Positions 22,586 to 35,094 are shown, counted from the first letter of the stretch. The stretch: 64,000 nt of DNA from Haliotis asinina (GCF_037392515.1 NC_090280.1:19840618-19904617), one strand, 5' to 3'. Numbers and translations are program-made. Notes: generated from the letters alone by a model not told the origin.

Positions 22586-25500
22586 CAGGTACAATCCCAA
22601 CGAATTGAATCAATCAGTAGCGGTGTTGATTTCATGTCACGGTTAGCATGTATTGCACGTGCATAATCGTCAAGCTACCTGTAGCAGCCAAGTGTACTCG
22701 CCCAATTTGTTGTACCGCCTCTCTTGTCACAAATGCGCTTAGTGCGCAGGATCATCTAATATGTGTCTAGCAGTAGTTTGTAATTCTAATCCTGTTGGTA
22801 ATATATGGTCATTTGAAATGGAATAAGTGTTGACAGGCATCATGAAGAGTGATAGATTTGATAAGTGAGTCAGTCATATGTTAGTTAGGTCCCTGAAAGT
22901 ATATATCATTTTGATGCGACTACTCCCTGGCCGATATTTCGGCCTACGGTGTTGAATGGGTTAAGTCACCTACGCAGATGGTATGACAGGTTGTTTTATG
23001 GGATCCTCCATCTTTTTTATCAATCTCTCGCATGGTCACTTGGTCAGCACAGCGGGTGCTTGTCAGTTGTGACGTCATTGTAATTACGGGATTGTAATTG
23101 TATTAGGGAGATGCTACTGATAATCTGCCTGCATTTTGAGGAAGCTTTAATTAGCTATTATAGTAATCACCTGCACACCAGAGCAAAGCAAGTTTAAAAA
23201 GTGAGGATGGCAGAACATTCGCTGTATCACTCTGATGAGAGGACGTCACGATCGGCATGTACTGATTTCAAATATTGTTCTAAGCGTCTTTTTAACTGTA
23301 TATTGGTAGATTTGAATAAATTATTATTGCTGAAAGGAATCGTGTACGTCTTTCCAAGACGTTTCTGGTTCAAAGGATTCTGAGTTAATAAAAGTGGAAA
23401 TTTACGGGCTTGTAAACCAATGCCAAGTCTAGTATATGTCAGAGGGCGTAAATAGGAACTGGAATGGGAACTGACCAATCAGGAACGAGTTCATCGTATG
23501 ATGACGCTTCCAATGATCTAGACGCGAAGCACAGAAGTCACACACAAACGTGAGTGAGTGAGTTGTAATTTAAAACCACATCGGAAATTTTTCAACCGAC
23601 GAGAACAAACATGGTTATAAAGGATAATTATGTATTCCTTATAAAACCCGTCGTCACGGGAAAATAACTAGTATCACAATTCGAATTTATAACTAGCAGT
23701 TGAAGTAAAAACTAATAGTACAATTTGGACAATACATACTGTAAAAATAGGCTACTGATCATGAAGGTAGATCACCACACTAGGGACGAGGGGGACTTGC
23801 ATTGCTCTTGCTACCTGCATGGACCCTAGCTGCACACACAAACGAATTAAACTGAACAGAATAGTATACGTATGACATGTTTAGGTATCTTAACATCTAT
23901 TTTCTGCATTTATCACTTATTAGCAACATATTTTCAAAAAGTAACAGACGAACAAGGTTATGTATTATAGAAGTTTGAAATGTTTGTAACAAGCTTCACG
24001 CTTCAAGGTTATCAGTCAGGTTATCAAATTCTAGAATTATATGGTCGCAGCACAAGGGCACATCTTTCGGTGACATACAGCACCAAACAGAACTCCCTCC
24101 CCTATTTGGCGTTACAATATTAGACAGTATAATCCCATCAGCTGTTTTCGTCCCCCAGGATCAAAGTCCGCGCTAGGACTTCACTATTAGTGAGACGGTA
24201 TGTAATTCACAGTCCTGTATCACGGAATAAATCCCTTCGAGCTCTTGCTCAACGTGTAACAATGCACGTTGCTTTTAATTTGTGCTCACTGTATATGCCC
24301 CCTTCCTCTCTCCAACATACTGATCTGTAGGCACGTTATTACCTGCTTCCCAAACCTTGCATTATCATTGCATGGCCACATACGGATAGTGAGGGGAATT
24401 CGTCATTTGCAACAATTTATTACATTTTAATGTTACTTCCAGTACCTATTTACATCCTGGCATGAGTAGATAAATACTCGTCTCTGGACTTGTCCATCAC
24501 TGACTCTGATCTTCTTAATGAGTTTGATTGGCCAGTCCATGAAGACCAGTATGCACGTGACCATTTTCCAACATTTTACAAGTTACAACTCTGTCTTATG
24601 ATCTCTGAGATGTTTCAGGCCCTGTGCAATTATTTTCTCATGCACTACACGAAGTAGCTGACATATGTACCTAATCTATATGTGAACAGTGACTGCAAAC
24701 AACCCAGGAACATACGGAGAAAGGCTGAACGTTATATCCGTCGCCAAACGGTGCATAAATTGAATAAACACAACTTTTTTTAAATTAAGCCCAATAAACG
24801 CCAATCAAAATTACGTATCGAAAATATATTCCCTAACGCTCATGTCCAAGGTTTTTAATATGATACAGAGAATTAAGGGTACAGATTCTATATCGAGCAA
24901 CCACCACCTCACAAACAGGGTCAGTTATTTACAGAAAAATCAGTTGAAACTCTTGCTAAAAACTCGGCCTCTTCAAATGTGTCTACTTTTCAAAACTATA
25001 AGAGGAAACAATAAATGGAAAATATGAATTCATACAGAGAAAGGTTAGGTTTATAATGAAGCATTTTCTATTCATGAGCTCGATAATGCTCAAAGCTCCT
25101 AAAACATTTACTAGACTCAGGCCTAAAACTCCCTTTTCTCTAAATATTTTTTATTCTTTTCAGTTCAGTAGGAGTATTCAATTCAGTAGTTTTGTATTAT
25201 GAGTACTGATAAAGGACAAGAGTGTTTATCATTGTCAAGCAATTGATAAAGCCGAGTCTCTGTACACAGTCAGCAAATTCGAGATCCGAATATGTGATGT
25301 ATAAATGTAAGCGAGCACATTGATGAATGTGGAAATGGCCAATTTACTATCTTTCCGTGTTATCAATTGTCTAACAATGATAAACAATTAAACATGGAAA
25401 AAGAAGAAATGTTCATAAGGCTGTTTAAACCTAAGCTCAATTCAAAAGTATTATAATGTTGTATCCTTCCTACAGTAACTCAGTATGTATTTGTGCACTG

Positions 25501-25900
25501 AAACCATAATGCATACATGTTCACCACTGTTGTTTATGACGTCAAAAATATGATGACGTCACAAATGCAACCCTGCTGTTACCCATGACTACGTTTTACG
25601 TCCCCCGCTGTTGTCACAAACGTTTACGTCATACTCATGATGAAGGCATATCTGTTACAGCAAAAGATCTTGTGGAGATATAACGGGCTTTTACAAGAAG
25701 AAATATCTGTGTTCAATATTTATGCATTTTTTATTTATAAACCTGAGGAAATCACCTATTTACGTCCTCATCCTGCCGGTCTAGATTATTTTCTGAGCAT
25801 TACTCTGCCCCAGCTTTAGATCCTGCCCATATTGTTTTAGATTTCTCTACAGTTAGCTGTAGAGTCCAGACATGCTGTAAATGTTTTGCAAATTTTCCAA
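22586..25900. other. Gene-poor single-copy stretch
   Basis: AT-rich and without convincing ORFs. A GTGAGTGAGTGAGTTGTAAT word at about 23550 looks like the end of a decayed SINE. Between 25215 and 25395 an inverted pair of ATCATTGT/ACAATGAT words forms a possible hairpin. Otherwise I see nothing. Confidence 0.5.
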
Positions 25901-25919
25901 AGCTGCTTTAATTTTTCCC

Positions 25920-26432
25920 AGATCCGTATCGGTGAGTATCATCTGCATATTGTGCCAAATTATATTCCTCATTATCAAGTATTACACCATCAATTTCTAT
26001 ATATATTATTTCTGAACACGATTCAAAGGATTTCAGCTACCAGAATGAATACATACGGAGCAAATGGGTCTCATTGTGTACATCCATGTACGTTAGGGTA
26101 CAACGAGCAGAGATTACCATTTTGGATTACACAAGAGGAAGTATTTTGCATCAGTATGTGTATCCATGTAATAATGTTTGGGCCAAATCACAATTTTATG
26201 AGAACGTTGAGAATAAATCTTTCGAAACTGTGTCAAAAGCCTTTTCAAAGTCAGTCAAAATTAGAAGGTCTGGTCTATTTGTATTTTTCAGTTCATAAAG
26301 TATGTCATGCATTAATGTGGCATTACCTCTGATGCATACACCAGGTATAAATCCTGTCTGATCAGCATGTATCAGTATGCCGAGTGTCACGTTCAGTCGG
26401 TTTGCTGCATAGGAACTTAAAATTTTAAACAT
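25920..26432 (-). pseudogene. Reverse transcriptase fragment of an L1-like LINE
   Basis: On the minus strand from 26432 the frame reads A-N-R-L, then IHADQTGFIPG, then LLILTDFEKAFDTVS. These are the same blocks as in the LINE at the window start, with a DF-KAFD catalytic box. After frame breaks the match goes on (DPFAPYVFILVAEIL, then IEIDGVILDNEEYN) to LAQYADDT, whose YADD is at 25938-25949. It differs in sequence from the element at 1-2966, so it is another subfamily or insertion. Both catalytic boxes are intact here, but frameshifts kill the ORF. The forward ORFs over this stretch (25886-26332, 26074-26298) are shadows. Confidence 0.85.
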
Positions 26433-26439
26433 TTAAAAG

Positions 26440-27975
26440 TGAAATCGGGCGCCACCTTTTCATACATCTGCTGTCTTTGTTATGCTTGGAAACACGGGTA
26501 ATTGCAGCTCTGTTAAATGTGAGTGATAATTGGTCCTTCTCAAAAACGTCAAATAGATTTCAAGGTCTGTGTTAAAATTTAAGACTAAGTTCCAGTATCC
26601 GCACACAATTACAGATTCATTATCATGATATCAAATAATTTGATATAGAATTATTAATCATCTTGATTGGATCCGTATACAGTAGCAATGATTAGCCTTA
26701 TTCCTCCAATAGTACTATCAGTTAAGATATAGTTTCAGTTGTATATTCATAAGTGTCTAATTCCGTCCTGTTATTTTTTTTTTGTTTTGGTTTTTTTTTA
26801 AAAGAAAATGGCAACACCTCTTGCGTTTGAAGCATTCGGGGCAACGATAGCTTTTAACCCCCATACAGTTTCATCATATTTTCTATGAATTACCTGTTGT
26901 GTTCAAACAGTCGTCAAAATATGTAACAAGAGTGTTGATAACATGATTTTACACAAGTGCACAAGTAAAAGTTCGATTTTACCATAAAATGTTGATTTTG
27001 ATGAGATTTCTTACGAGAATTAGAAAGGCATCGTCACAACGCAACAGAAATCACCTTCCAGTTGAAATTGTGCATCAAAGAGCATTCGCTGTCTTGCAAT
27101 AAATCCAGATTACTTTCAGAGATTGGAATACACCGTGGCGCGTATAATTATCATAAGTATTAAAGTTATGTTTTGAAAATGAACGACAAAGAAAACGTGA
27201 GACATGAAGTTTATTTCCCAAACACTTGGATTTTAACAAAAATACAAAGACGTAGATGTAATATATTTCAACAAATTAGAATATATGCTAGACAAAAGCC
27301 TATTTCCCTAGCTGCTGCCTGGAAACGTATACTGAGAGAGCTGAGGTTCTGGATAAATAAGTTTTCTTTCACTATAGACAAACTTTATGGGTGACAACTA
27401 CTACGTATGTTGCGTGAGACGTTTCGATACAGTATCTAGTATCAGTGTCAGGCTTGAACGCTTGACAACGGTACGAAAATCTCTACCTACAAATATCGAG
27501 TCAACTTCTTTGACAGATTGAATAACTGATTGACTGGTCGTAAGAAAACTATCTACATCGGATTGAAGACGCTATTGCACTGACAAGTCGATATCTTTTT
27601 ATCTACGTCCAAAAAACAACAACCTCATTATGTAACTATCTTTATATTTTGTGTAGTGTACAATTCACAGAGCTAAACAAATCTGTTTGTATATGAAATA
27701 ATATATTGGCATAATTCATTTTCACAACCTACTTTTACATGTTTACTGTAATTCGTAAACCCGAAGACGGCCGTGTAGCTGGTGTATACCTATACAAAAC
27801 ATAAACCTGATGTATCAAAACACAATGTGCCGTTATGAAATTTTTCTGCTTTCGGATATCTTTTTTATCGATTATCTACAATATTTAATTTTGAATTGTT
27901 ATTAATAGGTATCAAACGTTTTTAAGCATGCTTTAGAAATACGCTGAAAATACTTTTTGGTATGCATAAGAACAA
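26440..27975. other. Gene-poor stretch
   Basis: Holds a T-rich run near 26774-26798 and a 73-codon forward ORF at 27173-27394 with no known motif. The upstream part of the LINE fossil may reach into it but is too decayed to see. Confidence 0.45.
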
Positions 27976-27977
27976 AT

Positions 27978-28100
27978 ATGTGAGTGAGTTGAGCCTCACG
28001 TCGTTTTCAGCAATGTTCCAACAATATCACGGCTGTGGGAAATCGAACCCCGGGTCTTCGAGCGAACGCTTTAACTTCTTGACCACCCACTCCTCCACAA
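27978..28100 (-). repeat. tRNA-derived SINE, family B
   Basis: GTGAGTGAGTTGAGCC, then TTTCAGCAATGTTCCAACAA, GGGAAATCGAACCCCGGG and CGAGCGAACGCTTTAACTTC. The middle part (the TTCACACATTG region) is deleted. Confidence 0.8.
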
Positions 28101-30840
28101 CAAACAAGAACATCCTAAACATCATTTAATGTTTCTCTAAGAAGGCAAAACGTTTAATGTATTATTCGTGACAAGGAAAAATGACACATTCACACTTAAG
28201 AATAACATATTTCAGACAATATGGAACCTATTGCACTAAGCATATCGCAGCTGTCTTCATGCTTTTGTTTAAATATACAGTACTTTATGCGTCACACGGA
28301 TTAATCCATACTTGTGTTAAATGATAGTTATTCTAAGTACAAAAATACAAAGCCAAAGGACAATTCCACAGCAATAGGAAGTTTCCGCTGAAGCATCTTT
28401 ATGTGAAAAAAAAATGTGTTTAAAAGCATCCATATCAAATACAAGCACTTATAAAGCACTTTTTCATATCGTGATCAATCAAGGTGCTGTCAAAACAATG
28501 AACACATTATATATAATATATGACACAGAAACACATTCAAAGCAAATAAGTGTCCATTTGAAACTACAATTCATTCAGTGGGGCCTTCAAAATAGCTAAT
28601 ATCGTATGGGTGAGTGAATGAGTTTAGTTTTATTTTTTTCAGCATATCTAGAAAACGTCCTGATTGCTAAAACCGAGGGATAATTAATATATTCAACAAG
28701 TCACCACCCACACGACTCAAACCAACACTTCAACCACTATCAGATAGTCCCACGGCTAATGTATAGGAATAGGAACAAATACCTCAATGTCTACACACAG
28801 TTCTTGCAAAACTGAACGTAAGTCCATCCTCATATGTTAAAGCCTTTGTCATTACCGAAGTGATCTTGACATTTTTGTTTTCCTCTAACAGAACAACAAC
28901 AAAATGAAGAATTATCACATGGATTCATGTTTCTGTCAGTTTCTTCTGACGAAAATGGTTAGATTGCTTTATGTCACGACAAGCCTCGCGTGATAAATAT
29001 ACATGTAATTCTGAATGAAAAAAAACCCGTTGTAAATGAATAAAGCATATTGACACGATACAACAAATACACTTATCCTATCTGGACAGTCTGGTTTAAC
29101 CTGGGTACGTTCCCCGATCACTGTTGTATCACAATGTTCAGTATTGACAGTAAGGTACTGTCATCAATTTGTACACTTTTATGGTGACTAATCGACAATT
29201 ATTCATCTACAACAATTACCTTTAGGTAAATACCATTTCATATTCATGTAAGAAAGGGATGACTGTGGTTTTTCGTTAAACTGATACTTTTAGTTCGGAA
29301 AATAATGAAAGAATTCTGGAGGAACAACAACAGAAGATAGACAGGCTCTAAGCCCCGAAGAATGCTCATGTGCCAATAAACCCGTGGACACAAGCGTATT
29401 TGTTTTGAAGCGCTACGGGAACGGACACTATTCTCAGAGTAATTGCAGAAGGAAGTCGATCTCTCTTTGCTAGTTTCATGCAATGGACGCTTTTTGTAAG
29501 CCGCTGACGGGTTATTTACAACACATCTACTTTCATCTATGTGCATTTAGCCGCTTCTCCGCCAGTACAACAAGCAAACATTGTTTACATTCTTGCAGCA
29601 AAAATACGGTGGTGTAATTATAATAGCAACATTTACGCATTGTGCTGATGCCATTCAAACCATTAAAAATGATATTTTGTCATCATATTACAATAAGACC
29701 TGTTTGTGGTGTTACATGTGTCCACACAACGGTTTAAATAGTTCATCAATGTTGTCTTGTCACCGACTGACATTGGTCAAACAACCATGACACTTTCTTC
29801 AAAACCCAAATCGGCATCGATCTATTTCGCGTAATAAAATACAATGAGGTGGTGTAATTTTTTATTAAGCATAAGCTCTCTAGTACTGTCATACGCTTTA
29901 TAACAACACCTTTAATATGTATATACGTAAATGTTTACCACATATATTAGCAAGAAATAAAACATGTATATTTTGCATGTGCTCTTTGCTCTGAAACTGC
30001 TGTTCTATTTAAACAATAAAACATATCTCATCGACCTAAGAAATGGTTTACTTTGACAATTTATTCGCTTTATTAATGTCCGGCAAAGTTATCTGTGAGT
30101 GAACGTGCTTTACATAATGACTTTTTGAACAGCATTTCAGTAATAGACACGTTCCCTTTTGGTTGCAACTCTAGGTCTTGTACTTTTTGTAACATGTCAT
30201 GAATGCAATCATATCAAACCCAGAGTTCTGACACGCCAAAGATCTACATACAGCGCCTTGAACAAGTCCACCTGTGTGTACCGTACAAAGAACGGCCGAT
30301 GTGCTTTAAGAATCTCAGTTGTTTAAATGGCTTGCTTCGTAACTGAAATACGTAATTATCATTACGAGGAAACCAAACAGAAGCAGTTACAACGGACGAG
30401 TAGTCAAACTGTACAAATCTAGCCACATATATATCAGTAAAAATAAATATTCGAAAGTGTTCTGTTCTAAGTTATCATTATCACATATTAACAAAACAGT
30501 GAAGAATAAATACATGTTTATCTTCATTTCTACACCCCGGGCAAAAGAAAGAAAACACGACGTTTAATGGTTTATAAACATGAAGCCAGCAGGAAATGGT
30601 CATTTGATGGTGATCCATTTGACATGGAAGCCAGGGTTTTCTGGACTTGTTATGGCGTTTACATATAATCTCATTTTCCAAGTGTACATTGTCTTTTGCC
30701 CGGTAGTGTACGTCATCACAATGTCGTGTAACAGAAACAGTACATGTGGTTAATAATAACTAGATAAAACAATGGGATTGGCGATGTTGACCATAATCCG
30801 ATTCTGTAGTAACGTATACAGCCAAACAATGCTAACTCCA
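28101..30840. other. Gene-poor stretch
   Basis: AT-rich. Several 60-100 codon ORFs on either strand (29244-29546 minus, 30481-30681 minus) carry no domain I know and no clear splice sites. A decayed SINE-like start (GTGAGTGAATGAGTTTAG) is at about 28610. Confidence 0.45.
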
Positions 30841-30841
30841 A

Positions 30842-30925
30842 ATCCTAAATATTTTTCAGCAATAGTCCAGCTACATAGCGCTTCTCTGTAAATATTCCGT
30901 TCTGGACCAAACACTCGAATGGTAG
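30842..30925 (+). repeat. SINE family A fragment
   Basis: TTTTTCAGCAATAGTCCAGC, then TCTCTGTAAATATTCCGTTC and TGGACCAAACACTCG. This is the 5' part of the family order only. Confidence 0.65.
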
Positions 30926-31905
30926 ACAGCACGAGCTACCTAATGCACCGTGGAGCTTTTCAAGTCAAGTACAATATATCTATTGTTCTGTGAAGCTTTT
31001 CAAGTCATCTCAAAAGTTTCAGATTTTTAAAACCTCTTTGCCACTATATGGATTGTATACTTTATTACAGACAATATCTGCACATATTATACCTTTGTTT
31101 AACAAGCTCAGCTGAACTCAGCACTGAAATTAGATCAACGAACGCCGCTCCGCTACAATTCCCACTTTGAGTAATACTTACGAATCTAAAAATATGGCTT
31201 ATATAAAACAACAACGCGGATAACAAGAACATTTCTAGTAACAAGCCTGCAATTTTTTGCAAGTCCGTTACCAACCTGACTATATGTACCAGCAATAGTA
31301 ATTAAAAGCGATTTGATTTTGATGCAGATTTAACGGTAATTTTATTTGATAAAGTATTCATAACACAACATGCATCGCAATCTTATTAGGTATAATATTG
31401 GTAATAAAACGTTTATAATTTTTCAACAGATATACATGTACGTATTTTAACTTGAAATTGATTTAAACTGTTTCGGTTATATGATCATCAAGGCAATTAA
31501 CAATCAATATTTTCAACAAACATCAAGAATGGTGGTCTGTAAGACGGTTTACAGTTACAATGTACAAAGTCAACCTTTGTATGACACGCATACAAATTGA
31601 CTCAAACAGCAGTGTGACTCAGAATGAAAAGATAAATCTTCATGGGTTCTCGCAAACTGTACGCCAAAAGGTACATTTTCAAAATCGTCCATGACAATGC
31701 ATATGATAATGATCATTAGTTTTGCAAATCTTCATCATATCTTCAAAATATACTTTAAGATTTTATAGATCGGAAGTGCAATCATATGTATAAAGGATGT
31801 ACGTTTAGTAGTTAGTAATAAGAACCATCTGAATTTAACTTCCACGTCCAACGTGTCCAGATATTAGAATTACATGGCGAACACGATTTCAGTGTTGGTT
31901 GATTG
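30926..31905. other. Gene-poor stretch
   Basis: AT-rich, no gene seen. A GTAAGT donor-like site at about 31180 on the minus strand follows a hydrophobic ORF (31065-31295). I found no matching acceptor or homology that would make it an exon of the Eph-like gene. Confidence 0.4.
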
Positions 31906-31907
31906 GT

Positions 31908-32045
31908 TTGTTGGTTGCAGTTATTTAACGCCCCACTCAGCAATATTCCATCTATATGGGGGCGGTCTGTAAATAACTGAACCTGGACCAGACAATCCCG
32001 TGACAGCACAATCCGTGTTCGAAAACCAAAATGGGCACTGGCCGA
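31908..32045 (+). repeat. SINE family A fragment
   Basis: TTAACGCCCCACTCAGCAAT, ATTCCATCTATATGGGGGCG, GTCTGTAAATAACTGAACC and ACCAGACAATCCCGTGA. Confidence 0.82.
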
Positions 32046-32764
32046 GTTCATGTTGACAATATGATCAGTACAGATCAAAACGTTTTTCTCTGAGGAATGT
32101 AAATATTTATTAGATTACTTTTTGAACCAATAGTATCTCTAAAGAATTCCAGATTGAAGGAAAAATACAGTGAATTTCAAATTCTAACTTTTTTGTTCTT
32201 TTTGAAAGGGTAGGAATTGCTATGTTCTTCTCTCAAATATTCCAAGTTGTGTGTGCACGATTCCTTTTCGCTGAATATACCATAGGGAGACTGAATACCC
32301 GAATGCCACATTATACAGTCATAAAAAAACATACCCGATATTCATCTGATCACCATGACGTCAATCGGCGAGTATTTGAGAAACCTTAAAAACACGCGAT
32401 CTCCAAATATTCACCGAATGCTTAAGAGATTGTACCATTTAGACTACTGTCAAAGTTCTTATCAATAAATATAGAATTAACATAAACAAATAACAGATGG
32501 AGTTCTAAATGAGGTTATTTCCGTTGAAAATGTGAGCCAAACGTAACAAAGTAAACAGAGGTCTTAAAGAGCTTCCACATGAAGTCCTGAGTCGTCAAGT
32601 AAGATTGCATCGGTTCAAATCCACGGCATTGACAGGAACAGCCAGGTTAGCATGGCAACTGTTGAGAGGCTAGTGGTTCCAGAGGCAGAAACAACAATTT
32701 CTGGAAGGAAACAAACAGTAGCAGAGCATAAACGTTCTATTTTACAAGCAAATGAGCGATGGTA

Positions 32765-32912
32765 ATTACTTTTAGGAATATTCCAGCAATATCACGGTGA
32801 ACACTAATAATGGGCTTCACACATTCTACTTATATGGGAAATCAAACCCGGGCCCGGGCTTCGGTGTGACGGACGAACGCTGTACCCACAAGGCTACCCT
32901 ACCACAAGGCTG
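32765..32912 (-). repeat. tRNA-derived SINE, family B
   Basis: GGAATATTCCAGCAATATCA, GGGCTTCACACATTCTAC, AAATCAAACCCGGGCCCGGG and GTGTGACGGACGAACGC. It directly abuts a reversed family A copy. Confidence 0.85.
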
Positions 32913-32914
32913 CC

Positions 32915-33115
32915 ATAAAAGGCGACTATTCTGGTCGTAAGAGAATCGGGTGGTCAGGTTCACTGACTTGGTTGACACATGTCATCGGTTCCCAATTGCG
33001 CAGATCGATGCTCATGTTGTTGATCACTTGATTGTCTGGCCCAGACCCGATTATTTACAGACCGCCGCCATATAGCGGGAATATTGCTGAGTACGGCGTA
33101 AAACTAAACTCACTC
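32915..33115 (-). repeat. SINE family A, reverse, nearly full length
   Basis: AGGCGACTATTCTGGTCGTA, GAATCGGGTGGTCAGG, TTGACACATGTCATCGG, GATCGATGCTCATGTTGTTG, ACAGACCGCCGCCATATAGC and GGCGTAAAACTAAACTCACT. It lies about 225 bp beyond the donor site of Eph-like exon 3, in intron 3. Confidence 0.9.
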
Positions 33116-33339
33116 TCTACCACAAAGCTACCCAAATATGCCAAATACAGTGTACCATACTAATATAACTAGTATTCTCCAAATACAGAGTACTGTACTA
33201 ATTCAGTTAGTATTCTGCAAAAATACAATTTGCAAAAACCCACATGTGTGCCTAAATGGCCAATGATATATCGTTGCCACGCTGCCCTTACATGCCAAAT
33301 TAACAAGCTATGGACCATGCGAAATAAGTGGATAATTAC

Positions 33340-33973
33340 CAGAACACTTTTCTCCTTCCTTTTTGTAACCTTCGATACAGGTGCATTCTCCAGTCACCTC
33401 TCCCCATGTTCCGTCTGGTTTGCATACTGATTGTATCTCGGGATTGGCAGCTTCAGCGTTGTCAATACACTCTCCTTTGACCACCCTGTCAGATGTCATC
33501 GTCGACGTCTCCGGAAACGTCATCATGGACGTCGTGATGGCTTCACAGAATATCACAGACACTTTCAGGGATATGATTTTTGAACACGATCCTTCATCCA
33601 TGAAGCCGAATGAGATGCTGTTGCCCGTGTTTCTCAAGGGGATCGCCATTGATAGTTCGTTCACCTCGACGACGCTTGTAACGTCGGATACAGGAGCGGA
33701 GGTGTTGATGTACTTGAGGTGGTCCCAGTTGCTGTAGATGGGAATAGGCACGTCGGTTGTGGACTGGTAGCTGTACATGTCAATATGACATACTGGGACG
33801 TCTTCACCGAGACACTCCCGAATGCTGTATTTTAGCTTCAGGTAGACAGTGTCACTTCCATTGGTGGGTATAGGAGGGGTGATCACCCAATCCTTCACCG
33901 TTGCACCACGTTTGGAGCACACGGAATACACTCTGTGCAGACGTTCGTTTGTTTTCTGGGTCAACTCCGTCCA
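33340..33973 (-). CDS. Eph-receptor-like gene, exon 3: ephrin-binding domain and start of Cys-rich region
   Basis: Read on the minus strand, the exon starts after TTTTCCTATTACAG (acceptor) and ends at TTCTG before GTAATT (donor). It is 634 bases, entering in phase 0 and leaving in phase 1. With exons 1 and 2 it gives 255 residues so far. The Eph ligand-binding domain fills most of it: W45, HRVYSVC to Cys63, DWVITP (73-78), VYLKLKYSIREC to Cys98, Cys106, FGFMDEGSC (166-174) and Cys187. The Eph-typical M-T-F-P-E-T and then G-E-C-I-D-N-A-E, with Cys213, 228, 241, 243 and 254, open the cysteine-rich region. Known Eph receptors have the same four cysteines in this domain (two disulfides). They sit in the cell membrane and bind ephrins on neighbouring cells. 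No kinase part is seen. Exon 4 must lie below 33340 and was not found. The ORF upstream of the acceptor (to 34141) is intron. Confidence 0.9.
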
Positions 33974-34081
33974 CTGTAATAGGAAAATGATATATGAATG
34001 GTATAGGTTCTTTGAAGGGCATTTAAAAGTGAATGCATACGATAAGCAAGATGTATACGTATTGATATCAGCTTCTTCACT

Positions 34082-34167
34082 GTGAATAACACGACGTTTC
34101 GGAGCATGTGCTTGCTCCTTAGGTGATGAAGGAACAAGCATGCGCTTCGAAACGTCATGTTATTCAC
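34082..34167. repeat. Long hairpin with 39-bp arms and 8-bp loop
   Basis: GTGAATAACACGACGTTTCG at 34082 faces CGAAACGTCATGTTATTCAC ending at 34167. The arms (34082-34120 and 34129-34167) pair with a handful of mismatches. Inside is GTGATGAAGGA, then CGAAACGTC, a word order seen in an animal repeat family and reminiscent of a hammerhead core (CTGATGA, stem, GAAA). Here the first C is G. Confidence 0.85.
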
Positions 34168-34274
34168 AATATAGAAGTTGACATCCATGAAGAAATTGAC
34201 ATCCCTAAATTTTGTTTGTGTTTGCTGTAGGTCTTTGAATGGCATTTAGAAATGATACACATAGGGCAGCGAGT

Positions 34275-34345
34275 TTTTTACGGATGTCCAATTCTTTATT
34301 GTGAGGATCACAAAGTTTCGAACAATATCCTAACTCCTTCATCAG
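34275..34345 (-). repeat. Second CTGATGA / CGAAAC stem-loop motif
   Basis: On the minus strand: CTGATGA (34345 down to 34339), a short imperfect stem, GAAAC (34319-34315), then TTTGTGATCCTCACAATAAA. In that last part TTGTGA and TCACAA can pair. The downstream words (CAATAAAGAATTGGACATCC) resemble those after the + strand motif at 34149 (CAATATAGAAGTTGACATCC). Both are therefore members of one repeat family in opposite directions. A ribozyme reading is a guess. Confidence 0.55.
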
Positions 34346-34374
34346 GTGAATGATTTTGCTTTGATTACTATTCC

Positions 34375-34475
34375 TGCTGTATGGAGGAGCTCTGTACATA
34401 ATCAAGCCTGGACCGTACCATGCAGTGATTAACGCCGTAAGCATTGGTTTCCGTAATTGGGATCCGATGACATGA
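34375..34475 (+). repeat. SINE family A fragment
   Basis: GGAGCTCTGTACATAATCAA, GCCTGGACCGTACCATGCAG, TGATTAACGCCGTAAGCATT and GGGATCCGATGACATG. Diverged. Confidence 0.65.
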
Positions 34476-35094
34476 ATGGCATGGCAAGGTGGGCTGGAAG
34501 GCAGTAGGGGAAGTAAATGCTAGTTAATGGTACGAGAAAAGAATGAGTTAAGCCTGACGCCACTTGTGTGCTAATTACTGTTATTCAATGACATACTACG
34601 TACCATGGTTGTGTAGGTATTTTTCCCATTTTTTTATTTACATTTTTACATTACACTGTTCAAAGCGTTGTTTAACTCACTCACACACTCACTGACGAAC
34701 CAAATTCACTCAGAGCAGTATAATTAGCTTATCTATAAACATGCAGTTTCTTTGTAGACTGACGACAAAAGGAACACCCATCCCAAGACTCTCCGCACCC
34801 AAGGTTGCTTTACTTCACCTGATTTGTGGCCTGAGCTCTATGTACATGACCGAGTGCCACGATATGTGGTGACAGGGTTACGTTTTATGTCTATATATTA
34901 ACTTATCTCTACAGTATGTATAACTTGACGCTTCGGATTTAACCGGTTTTGATTTCCAAAATGGATGCATGTTTGAATATCGTTTTGAAAAAGTTTACTC
35001 GCTTATTAATTCGACAGTGCTTCCCTTTGGTGCACATTGTGTACCATGACACACACTACAGAAGCAAATAGAAATGGGAACTCCGTGAATCGAG

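Noticed and set aside
31065..31295. Exon 4 of the Eph-like gene
   Set aside because: It has a donor-like GTAAGT nearby, but no cysteine pattern of the kind expected after exon 3 and no fitting phase.
33381..34085. Forward ORFs of 118 and 78 codons
   Set aside because: They are shadows of the Eph-like exon 3 and its neighbouring intron.
33974..34141. Coding start of the Eph-like gene at 34141
   Set aside because: A clear acceptor (TTTTCCTATTACAG) stands before W45, and the upstream 56 residues include part of the hairpin repeat. Exons 2 and 1 supply the true start.
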